From assembly GCA_003344405.1 (NCBI GenBank), contig NOWV01000015.1, forward strand, positions 1 to 64,000: a DNA stretch of 64,000 nt, read 5' to 3'. A model generated the notes under the pieces. The model was not told where the DNA came from. It saw only the letters and a list, made by a program, of their open reading frames with translations, and ran no database searches. Both the position numbers and the translations under genes were made by a program. Of the stretch, positions 35,733-46,196 are shown piece after piece; position 1 is the stretch's first letter, and each line of letters starts with the position of its first letter. The DNA comes from Trichoplax sp. H2. Lineage: Eukaryota; Placozoa; Uniplacotomia; Trichoplacea.

Positions 35733-36640
35733 ATTCAATCTCTTTTGAAAGCACTCTAGGCTGCAGTATTATACTGTCACAAAACAGCTTTGCAACAAGA
35801 TAACGCAATATACGATCAATAAGTCAATTCATTGAACCACGTATCAAGGAACGATATCTGCACTATCACGAACACTTTTGCTCTACTAGCAGACTAGACA
35901 AAGACTTAAACGCCTCGTATTTTTCGTTAAACACTAAGTTGGAGAAATTCTTCTTTATTTCACGATATACTACATTTATATACTATTCCTCAATAGTGCA
36001 TGAGTCATAGTTAATACAATTAACATTGGAATCATTTACTGAATTAGATATTAATTATAGCTACTGCTCCCTTAATGCAGACAACAGTATTTACAAACAT
36101 AGACATGTAATGACTAATACAGAATAGCCAGATTACGATATGTCCTATCACGGAACATTTCCATGATAATTTACAGTCTACCATAAGTAAATTACAATCA
36201 CAATGATTCGAACTGTAAGCAAATGATTGGCATTCCGTATTATAACTATTAATTTCAGTATGTGTATAAGTGTCACTGTCATAAAAAGTCAGTGCTATAT
36301 TAAAACACAGTATATCCAAATTATAAGTTAACTAAATAAGGATAGTCTAACAGAATTATCCTAACATAGATATTTCTACTGTAATACAGTATTTAACACT
36401 GTAACATATGCTTACGTCGTTATTAAAGTGAATACTAAAATTAAAATGGCAAAAACCAATGCCTTTGTCTACCTTATTATTGATATTTTATACAGGATGT
36501 TGAAGTCCAAAATGCAGTATTTTTATTTATTTACCGATGTGGTCGTTATATAGGCTGATGAAATCCATGGAAAGCTACGAAATTTGAAGCTTATTTTTTT
36601 ACAAGAATGATTAGTTATAGACTTGTTTTAACAAACACTA
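35733..36640. other. Intergenic, nothing supported
   Basis: AT-rich 3' flank of the ROCO gene. No exon or RNA gene recognised. Confidence 0.45.
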
Positions 36641-37058
36641 TTTTTATTGAGAAATTTCTTTACTATTGATGCCGCTTTTATGCAGAGAAATAAAAATTAT
36701 ACTAATGGTAATATTGGGCATTTGATTAGATACTAAGATGCAATAATTTCCATTTATCTTAAATTATGCGAAGATAAGCATTGGTAAATGATTATGGCTA
36801 TCGGATTAGTTACGCATGTTAGTATTTTGGGAGATATTTCTATGTATATTTTTATTGAAATATTTCTTTACTATTGACGCTGCTTTTATGCAGAGAAATA
36901 AAAATTATGCCAACGATAATAATATTGGGCATTTAATTCGATACTAAGATGCAATAATTTGCATTTATCATAAATTATGCAAAGATACGCATTGGTAAAT
37001 GGTTATACCTATCGGATTAGTTACGCGTATTTATATTTTTTGAGATGCTTCTATGTAT
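36641..37058. repeat. Tandem duplication, period 208 bp
   Basis: Two diverged copies (36641-36848 and 36849-37058) sharing tttttattga, atgcagagaaataaaaatta and atcggattagttacgc. The second copy runs up to the start of the Death exon at 37045. Confidence 0.8.
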
Positions 37059-37377
37059 ATATATCGCTGATAATACAAATTCAATTAAAGTAATCGGATT
37101 TGGTCGAAAGTTATATTTATCTCATAATGATGTTGACGATATAGCCAATTCGAATGGTACCAGATTTGATAAGTTTATTTATCTTTTGGAGGAATGGCAC
37201 TCTCAATTTGCCTCCACAGCAACGTTTGATATATTATTAGAAACTTTGTATTCTAGTACTGAAGTAGTAGTAGCTGAGAAGTTGAAGAAGAAATACCCTA
37301 TATCAAGTAGAAGTGGAGCTAAGACACGATTTACGAGTACTGTATTGTATTTTAGGATAATTATCCACAATATCTAA
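37045..37377 (+). CDS. Orphan Death-domain exon
   Basis: Reads IADNTNSIKVIGFGRKLYLS, DVDDIANSN, IYLLEEWHSQFAS, VAEKLKKKYPIS. Its start matches the IADNMNGKKLKEFGWRL of the 35449 exon and its tail matches the 19005 exon at DNA level, past the domain. It may start at ATG 37045 or be spliced from an acceptor (TTTTGAG). No upstream exon is evident, so it may be an alternative last exon of the ROCO gene 1.3 kb upstream or a leftover duplicate. Confidence 0.55.
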   Translation: MLLCIYIADNTNSIKVIGFGRKLYLSHNDVDDIANSNGTRFDKFIYLLEEWHSQFASTATFDILLETLYSSTEVVVAEKLKKKYPISSRSGAKTRFTSTVLYFRIIIHNI

Positions 37378-38229
37378 GCCTAATATTTTCAATATGCAAG
37401 ACGTATATAAGTATTACATGATACAACTACATCCTACCTCGCACTCGGTTTTTAGTCGCATTAATACCACACATACGAATCTGATATTTCAAATAATGAT
37501 TGAATTTAACTAAAACCGATTGTTACGCATTCTAGAAAACACGAAGTTAGGTAGCCAATGTACTACTGTAGATAGTTCGACATAGCATATAAGCTATACA
37601 AATAAATAAATCAACTAAGCTTATAGATTGTATTCTTTAACCGCAGTAATTAATAAATGAACTATTTGATTGAGTAAATTTAGAAATATATACCGGTAAC
37701 TAATTTTATAGATGAAGTATTTAGCATTACAGTTTTTACCAAACTAATCTGCTAATAATGCTACCTTTAGTGTAGTTAAACACTTATTGCGCCAATTATT
37801 ATGAGTTATTGATACAATCAGTTAGGTGATGAAAGCAATAAATATCATTATTAGTATCAGGCAAGAAATTTCTTGGCTAATATCGATTCTAAATTTAAGG
37901 TACTATCTGATCTAGGAATTTCCTTTTTGTCTCGGTGCATATAATAAATTTTCTAGTTAATAATTCGCTATACTGTAATCTGTATAATGTCATCTACAAT
38001 CTTCGTAATACATAACTTGGCATTATTCATATGAAACACGCTTCCTGTTAACAAGAGCAGATATTACCTATCAGCCACAAGCAATCATCGATCAACCAAA
38101 GAGAAAACACCGTAAGTTATTTATCGCTGTAAATGAAAGCCTAATCAACAAATCATTACAAAAACTTGTATTGTGACAATTTTATACATGCAAACAGTAA
38201 GAAATCTGTCCTACCAACTCTACTTACGA

Positions 38230-39860
38230 TATTAAAATTAAACATTTCTTAACATCGAACTTAATTTTGGGTTTATACCATAACTATGGACTGTCATTTG
38301 TGCATATACACTGTTCTATTTATTTGACTCACAGCATCTCTTAGGTATAAAACTTTATTGATAAAATCAATAAATGTAGTGGTATGATAAATATTGAATT
38401 GAATTAATTTATCAAGCTATGAATTTTTGTGATTAATTTATGTTTATTACATTGAAATATGGTTTTTGATATTGCCTGCTATAATCATTTAAAACTTTAC
38501 CGCTACTTAATCACTGCATCCTAAATTTGTAATCAATTTAATATCGCTATAAATCTATCTCTCTGATAAATATTCTCTTCGTAAGTAGCTACGTAGTAAC
38601 TAAATTACCAGTGGTATGTGTTATTTAGGGCGAAAATTGAAAAACTCTGAAGATATTAAAAAAGACACAGGTAATTACAACTATAGGCACATTTTAATGC
38701 TATTATGGTTTCATCACAATTTTAAGGATATTATTTATCCTTCTATGGTCGTTAAAATTTAATTATTATAAGGATTTGTCAAACTTTACTTAAAGTTATG
38801 TTTATACAAGATATTTAGCTGTACAGATATTGTAACATGAGATAAAGACATTCCAACCGGTGATTGTCACTTATAGTGATTAGCTAATAAAGTCATAATG
38901 TACATAAAACTATCAAAAATTGAACTTCACTGCGTGGTGATGACTATTATTGTATTATTAATGTAGCTTTTCACTTAGTATATAAGATCAAAGCTTACCG
39001 ATACGTGAATTTTCATATAAGTCAAACACAGTAACATTTCACCTACAAATAATCAAAGCTAAATTGGCGCCTTTTGACTAAGCATAATCGATTAATTAGT
39101 TGTTTTTAACAATTAGTGTTGCTTACAAATGTTTTCTAGACATTTATATTATTCTTCTAAAAGCAAGTCTCATAATAACATATTAAGTTGCAAGACATAA
39201 ATTTAAATCTAAGAGCATCACTGCGTTGCGACACAAGTATATGAGGAAAAGCAATCGAATAATTGCTCGGTTTCTTGGTAATCTATATGCTATTTTTCAT
39301 TTTTTCCTCCAGTAAGGCTCGATAATGAGTAATGTAAAGATCGTCTTGGATTCGCATTCCATACATGCAAATGTAATAAAACCTGTTCTACTAGCTGTAC
39401 TTAGACTGCAAGGAATAAAAAGAATTTTATAATATCAATAGTTGGTAATTTCAGATTATTACGTACAGTTTTCGTATTTTATTAAGTACAGCTTTTTTCG
39501 AAACTTGAGCTCTATAGGGTACGATGCGCTTACTGAATAGAAATTGCTATCATTTATTTTTCAATTAATTTATAGGCAAAGAATTTTCTTTGCTAATATC
39601 GATATTACATTGCACAACTACGACATTCATTTAAAACGTAATTTAGTTATATTACTTCGCAGTATATGATGAATTCGATATGAAGCCATTTCTTTGCTTC
39701 ACCATTTATTTGTAAGCAGCCATTAATAATCATTAATTTAACAATTGTGAATCTTATTCAAATCAAAAGGGGTTGATTTTGAAGACACTCGAAAAGACAC
39801 AGGTACTTCTATTTAAAGAAACAATTTGATATTTTCCGGAATTCTTTGTAATTTTATTAA
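38230..39860 (+). pseudogene. Decayed partial copy of the CARD-CARD-Death gene
   Basis: Three parts match the functional gene at 42.5-45.1 kb in order. 38230-38390 matches 42488-42650 (intron). 38980-39085 matches the first half of the second CARD exon (43410-43515), with the GTAAGG donor changed to CTAAGC and frame-breaking changes. 39434-39860 is almost identical to 44655-45081. Two mini-exons inside it still look intact: 38629-38670 (RKLKNSEDIKKDT) and 39770-39802 (VDFEDTRKDT), both phase 1-1 with GT donors. Confidence 0.62.
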
Positions 39861-41148
39861 CAAATTTTATTTTGTAATTTTATAGATTGTAAAATGCCAT
39901 TCTTCGTAACTTAGCTTTATAATATTTTGTGCTGTATATTAAGATGTCTATGTTATATTTTGTGCTGCTTGTGAAATCTTGCGTTCAAATGGGAAACTTG
40001 GAGATGTTTATGGTATATGACAGTCTCGATAGTGTTATTTTACTATATAGTGCGATATATAGTCTATATTTTAGTTATTTTTTATATACTAATTATAACA
40101 TTTTTTTTATATGTATATTACAAGATAAGGCATAATTAACAAAGCCATGGCTAGTAATATGGAATATGTATATCAAATGACTAAACTTGATAAATTTAAC
40201 AGTTACACGAGTGCATAATGATCACAATTTATTACTTACAGTAGGAATCACTGAAGTTATAATACACTAGAATAAATTATATATTGCACTGTAGCTATGA
40301 TCTAACAGATTGCATCGACATACGACAAGTGGCTATAAAGCATCCGCAGCTAAAATTTTTGAATCTCTAAGATGCGCTTTAAATGGTGTATATTATCTTA
40401 CATTGACTACAGTATTTTAAAATCGGATTTGAGACCTTCAATAAAATACTTCTGGCATTTATTAATCTTTCATGACCACCCCCGTGTAGATTGTTACGTG
40501 AAATGTTCTTTTTGGCTTAAGCCCATTCGTGATTCGTCGTTCCTAACGAAACAAATTACCGCTTGTATTTCCATTCTTTAATTGCTCTTTGTGATGTGCC
40601 TACTTAAAAAATTGATTTGAAGCCAGATGTTTGTGAAAGTAATAATATCGAATCGCCTTATAAGCAAGCCGTGTATCGTTTCCATAAATGTGATGAGAAA
40701 TTAAAAAAAATAAAGGTCCAGTGTAGCTTTAGCTATTTCCTGTTGATAGTTTCAAATAGAACTATAAAAATGCTTGTAAATGGATGCAATTAAAAGGTAA
40801 TAAATTGTGAGCAATTTAATCTAGCTCTTTCACCAAGAAGGCACTCGATGCAGTAAACTGCGGATATTGGCGATAAATAAATTCCGAAATTATTCAAATA
40901 CATCAGAAAGCTGATCATAAAAGCTTAAAGATAAGCTTATAATTATATAATCAATGATCGTATTTTCACCCTTCCATATGATTGTTGCAATAACTATAGC
41001 GAGACTATTTCTGCTATTTAAATGTTCCTGCAAGCAATATTTTGCTGGTGATTTGAAAAGTATCGTAGCTCAAGCATTACTGGAAGGTGTTGGCCATTGC
41101 GTTGCTATGGAGCTACATATTTCCGTATCTCGTAGAGTCTACGCTACG

Positions 41149-41158
41149 ATCACATGAT
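41149..41158. promoter_or_regulatory. E-box-like site ATCACATGAT
   Basis: Lies 0.8 kb upstream of the CARD gene at 41962 and shares the longer string CTACGATCACATGAT with the sites at 30465-30479 and 30853-30867. Confidence 0.33.
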
Positions 41159-41251
41159 TGAATTTATATCACCTAGGTTAGGGTTCTAATGATTTGAGAT
41201 ACTTGATGGAATAGTTTACCAATCGTAGGGTAGAACTACTTTAAGAGAACC

Positions 41252-41297
41252 TTTTCTTTAGTAGTCCTAGGTCTGGACAAGGACTACTAAAAAGAAA
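41252..41297. repeat. Inverted repeat / hairpin
   Basis: Left arm tttctttagtagtcct and right arm aggactactaaaaagaaa around a short loop (aggtctggaca). Upstream of the CARD gene. No known RNA family recognised. Confidence 0.55.
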
Positions 41298-41961
41298 GAG
41301 ACGAGGTAGGAAACAACCACGTAGTAAAATAATGTGGAGGCTTATCATTATTTTCGTCATTATACTATACGCTACCGATGAAGCCGTATACCATAGTGTA
41401 GTAGTTTCAGCTAATTACAGTAGTAATTGAAGTAAGGTAGTATTAATAAGTAGAATAGTTTACTATACTATAATCTTGTGTCACGTTATTAGAGATTTGT
41501 TAAATTTCAATAACTCAGATTTTTGAGTTCGACGATTGCGAACCTAAGGGGTTGCAAAACCCAAGCACTGCATACAGTGAACAAAGCCAACTTAGCAGGC
41601 TAATAGCAGCTAATTTGCATACCAATCACTGGCAGTATAGTGTGCCGTTACAGACATGTGATACACTTAAAATAACTATTAAAATAATGTCCCTTCTCTT
41701 TCTTTTAATAATCTTTAGTCTGGGCTAGGGTTCAACATTTGGCTCGATTCGTCTAATTCGACATTCAGTACTATTCGATCCGATTCGAGAGTTTGCACAC
41801 TGTCTAGGCTCCTAATATCGGTATCGAAACGGCCGAATTACAGGAAATCAGCGGCTGATTTGCTTAATTTGTATTTTAATCAAGATAGAAATTATCCTTG
41901 TTGTTGTCCGTTAACTGTCCTAAAATTTCAAGATAGTTGTAATCGATATTAAACTGCGATT

Positions 41962-42334
41962 ATGGATCAAGAGCAACGTCAAGCTATCCTCGATCATTGG
42001 CATACACTAGCCGAATCGATGCCCAGTAATCATATGACAAATAGTCTAATTACAGAAGGAATACTCTCGCCAAATGATTTACAGGAAATTAATGCCAAAG
42101 AAACTGAAAACAAAAAGAATACTACCATTTTGACTAAAATTTTAGCCTCAGTATCGCCTGATTGCTATGCCATCTTTATTGATGCTTTGAGACAGATTCC
42201 CAATAAGAACAGCCGATTAGCAGACATGATTGAAAGCCGTTTTAAGAAACAAGCTTCCGCTGATTATAGAAGCGACGCTAGTAAATCGAAGAATTTATCA
42301 AGTGCTCATAAACGACAAACAGTAGATCAGTTAG
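41962..42334 (+). CDS. First CARD exon of the CARD-CARD-Death gene
   Basis: ATG at 41962, donor GTAAGG after TTAG, phase 1. The 129-codon open frame overruns the donor by five codons before its stop. A polar tail (SKSKNLSSAHKRQT) follows the CARD. Confidence 0.76.
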
Positions 42335-45300
42335 GTAAGGAAATAAAGTAGTAACGGCAGTTTTTCTCATTGTAAAGCGATTAAATTACTCAATTAGTGT
42401 GTTAATATGAAAGTATAACTTATAAAAATTCGAGCCTAGTCTCATTGCAGGACTAGTTACTATAGATAAGTAGATTAGAACCAGCGCTATTAAAATTGAA
42501 CATTTCTTTACTTCGAACTTAATTTTGGGGTTATACCGTAACCATGGACTACCATTTGTGCATATGAACGCATATACACTGTTTTATTTGTTTGACTCAC
42601 CGGCATCCATTAGATATAAAATTGATTGATTTCATCAATAAAGATAGTGGTAGTAGGCATTGTAACCTGTAACTGACGATTATGAAACAACTGTAATATT
42701 TTAAATCAGTTTTAAGGAACAAATTTCGCTTTTCGCTGTATTTAAAATCATCAGCACTCTAAATCGGCCAATGAATCTCGTTGAACTTAAGATTCGTAAT
42801 TCTGCTACGGTTTCAATAGAATTTGTTAATTACTCGTGTAAATGGCACCATGCATGCAGTAAATATGACTGATCTCTCTAGCTATCCCTAATATACTGTA
42901 CGGATACATTAACATTGAGCTATAGATACTACCTATTTCCGCTAATTAGATTAAAACTCTGCTATAGCTTTATTAATTGACTTAGAAAAATAATGAAATC
43001 GAAGGCTACTATCAATATTAAAACTTTAAAACATGTATCAGAAGCACCAGTTTACATCAAATAGATTTTGCGCAATTTTTGTTAACCGTTACCTCTTAAT
43101 AAGTATGAAAATTTCTAGCATTTGCGTGAGTAACAGGAAATTAATCATAAATGAATAAGATTATCCCAAATAATTACGGATCCCCGACTACCCACACCTA
43201 TAGCATACAGCGCTTATCTTAAATACGATCGTTTGTAATTAAAATTAACGCAAAAGAGAAACAGGTAAAGCTTTTGTCAAATTTGTAACTTTTCTCGAAC
43301 TCAAACACTTAATTAATATTTTAGATAAGCTACCGAAAAAATGCTCAAGATCAATGACTCAAGAGCATCGTAAAATGTTAATAGACAAACGTATATTACT
43401 TACTCAAAAATGTCAGGATCAAATCTTACCGATATATGAATATTTACTTGGAACGAATGTAATAACATCATTCCATAAACAAACAATCGAATCTAAATCG
43501 ACGGCTTTTGAGTAAGGAATTTTTATACAGTACATGTTCAATAACTGTTAATCAATATTCTATTCTAATATACAATGTCAAGCTAAATTACTAGTTTGCT
43601 TATTTACTGCAAGAATGAATTTTGTAGTTAGAGAGCAGTTATCGTAATTGTTAAATTTTTTTAACAGAAAAGTTTGCACTTTATTGGATATTCTGCCTGA
43701 ACGTGGCGATAGAGCCTTTGATGAGTTTTGCAAAGCTTTAACAAATTTTAAAATAACCGTAGAAAACTTCAATACTGGTAAGCATTAAAGTTTACGAATA
43801 GGCCTAACGATTAAAACTGAACGATATGATACATGTGTCACACACCACTAGTGACAAAGTAGTCTACACACGCCAATCCTTGCGTAGAACGCCACTTACT
43901 AACTTAAAGAGGCGAGATTAGCTATATCACCAAATAATTCAGTTCCAACAACCGAATACTATGGTATAATTATAGCGTCACAGATGATGTAGACGAGATA
44001 GTCAGAAATTTACTATCATTTATTACTGAAGGAATCTTGGCACCCAAGATTATAGTCTTTACAATTAAATATCAATTGAAAAACTAGTTGACTATCTAAC
44101 CGACTAACGAACTAAAAAGGAATCTTCAGGCACCAGCCTTTTATAGTCTCGTCAGAAACTCCTGGTTAGGACGAGCTTACGCATCGTAACAACATGATTA
44201 TCCTATTTTCTGGTAGAAATAACAATAAAGTGATCAGAGTAGAAAATAGTACGATAACTACGTAATGAATTTAGATTTTCAATTTATAGTTTCATTATAC
44301 TCAACTAAATCAATAGTTGGTAATTTCAGATTATTACGTACANNNNNNNNNNNNNNNNNNNNTTTTTTTAACAGAAAAGTTTGCACTTTATTGGATATTC
44401 TGCCTGAACGTGGCGATAGAGCCTTTGATGAGTTTTGCAAAGCTTTAACAAATTTTAAAATAACTGTAGAAAACTTCAATACTGGTAAGCATTAAAGTTT
44501 ACGAATAGGCCTAACGATTAAAACTGAACGATATGATACATGATTATCCTATTTTCTGGTAGAAATAACAATAAAGTGATCAGAGTAGAAAATAGTACGA
44601 TAACTACGTAATGAATTTAGATTTTCAATTTATAGTTTCATTATACTCAACTAAATCAATAGTTGGTAATTTCAGATTATTACGTACAGTTTTCGTAATT
44701 TAGTAAGTACAGCTTTTTTCGAAACTTGAGCTCTATAGGGTACGATGCGCTTACTGAATAGAAATTGCTATCATTTATTTTGCAATTAACTTATCAGGCA
44801 AACAATTATCTTTGCTAATATCGATATTACATTGCACAACTACGACATTCATTTAAAACGTAATTTAGTTATATTACTTCGCAATATATGATAAATTCGA
44901 TATGAAGCCATTTCTTTGCTTCACCTTTCATTTGTAAGCAGCCATTAATAATCATTAATTTAACAATTGTGAATCTTATTCAAATCAAAAGGGGTTGATT
45001 TTGAAGACACTCGAAAAGACACAGGTACTTCTATTTAAAGAAACAATTTGATATTTTCCGGAATTCTTTGTAATTTTATAAACATAACAGTGCTTATTTT
45101 ACGGTAAGCTCGATAATATTCAGCTATAATAGGGTCTCTTATAGTCAAAATAGAGGAACCAAATAGAAATATATAATATTCTAAATCTGTTTCTTTAGCA
45201 AGAGAATAGTAATTAAATTTATGAAAAGACCATGCCTTTCTAAATCACTTACGATTGAAAGATATTCACATCATTACTTCATCAAATTGAATTAGAAGTG

Positions 45301-46196
45301 AATAAAAAAATTTTTATCTATACTAATATATACCTTACGAATTAGAAAGGGATAGATTGAAATTCAGTGCAAAGAATTACTGTTTGCTGATAGCATTTAC
45401 TTATCTATTTTAGACAAGATTTCAATTGTAGAGTCTAAAAATTGAGCTAGTAAATTACATGCCTTGATTGTTATGACCACAATTACTTGTAATATAGTCG
45501 ACATTGAATCAAAAAGTGAAAATTGATAGTATGAAGGTGTTGTTTCTATAATGCTTTATCGTTATGAATTTTTGTTGATGATAGTGGTTGATTTTATGCA
45601 AATATAATAACGAAAGAATTATCATTTTTAGATATTACCCGGTACATAGTCAGCACTGGATCAGAAATGGCAAACCGACAGAAACAAGGTATTCAGTAAT
45701 TATTCACAAAAGCAGAATATTATAGAAGTAAGAGAATGCTAGTTATTATACTTATGATGATATGAAGATTATAAAATTTGTTAAGTTTAGATGTTACTCA
45801 GCAAGGATCTGACAGTGAATCAATACATGCAAACCAGCAGGATGAAGATGGTATGTAGTAGCTACTAGTAAAGAATGTAATAAAGGAATTTTGTAGATAC
45901 TAGCCATTGACTTGGAACCTATGTGATGCAATTTACAAAATCTAGATATTTCTCAATACTTTTTTGATGTGGCGGAACATCTGGAAGAGGACTGGATTAA
46001 CTTAAAATTAAAATTAGATAATGCTGGAAAAATTGAAATCAAAAACATTCAAGACAAATATAAGAAAAATTATGATCAGGCCTATGAATTTTTAGAGCAA
46101 TGGTTAATAATTTATGGCGAAAATGCAACAAAAAAGCGATTAATCGGAGCATTGAAAGCCATACAAAGAAAAGATATAGCAGATAAAATAAAATAA
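41962..46196 (+). CDS. CARD-CARD-linker-Death protein, seven exons
   Basis: Exons: 41962-42334, 43325-43511, 43668-43777, 44992-45024, 45632-45688, 45791-45850, 45946-46196; 1071 nt, 356 residues, one frame. First CARD in exon 1 (HWHTLAESMPSNHMTNSLIT, EGILSPNDLQEI, FIDALRQIP). Second CARD split by a phase-2 intron (RKMLIDKRILLTQKCQDQIL; then VCTLLDILPERGDRAFDEFC). Three acidic or polar linker mini-exons. C-terminal Death domain (LEEDWINLKLKLD ... LIGALKAIQRKDIADKIK). All other introns are phase 1. The architecture is that of the 7319-16504 gene without ROC-COR. I infer an adaptor that could bridge CARD and Death partners. The LTR-like element at 43836-44191 lies in its third intron. Confidence 0.68.
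43325..43777 (+). CDS. Second CARD, split by a phase-2 intron
   Basis: Exons 43325-43511 (acceptor ATTTTAG, donor GTAAGG) and 43668-43777 (acceptor TTAACAG, donor GTAAGC; 110 nt, the same length as the homologous exon at 11129-11238). The second exon is duplicated at 44375-44484 next to the gap, with one visible base change. An antisense frame over it is a shadow. Confidence 0.72.
43836..44191. mobile_element. Solo-LTR-like insertion with 5-bp target duplication
   Basis: A 356-bp block starting TGTCACAC and ending CGTAACA (TG...CA ends). It is flanked by ACATG at 43831-43835 and 44192-44196. The other allele copy beyond the gap has one ACATG (44538-44542) with the flanks joined directly, an empty site. 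There is no coding capacity. TG...CA ends plus a 5-bp target duplication are what LTR retrotransposon integration leaves, and a lone LTR is the usual product of LTR-LTR recombination. A non-autonomous DNA element is less likely. Confidence 0.72.
44343..44362. other. Assembly gap (20 N)
   Basis: Twenty Ns. Right flank 44363-44542 repeats 43656-43835. Left flank 44197-44342 repeats 44543-44688. Best read as two alleles placed end to end. Confidence 0.99.
45946..46196 (+). CDS. Death-domain exon of the CARD-CARD-Death gene
   Basis: Acceptor AAATCTAG, phase 1. ISQYFFDVAEHLEEDWINLK, then EFLEQWLIIYGENATKKRLI and KAIQRKDIADKIK before TAA. D-W-x-x-L and the last-helix R-x-D-I-A-D-x-I are typical of Death domains. 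Confidence 0.75.

Noticed and set aside
44265-44495. Frame running through the Ns that appears to encode a CARD end
   Set aside because: It joins two allele copies across a gap. The real exon is 43668-43777.
45414-45456. Possible linker exon after TATTTTAG (KISIVESKN)
   Set aside because: It hits TGA before any GT donor that fits phase 1.
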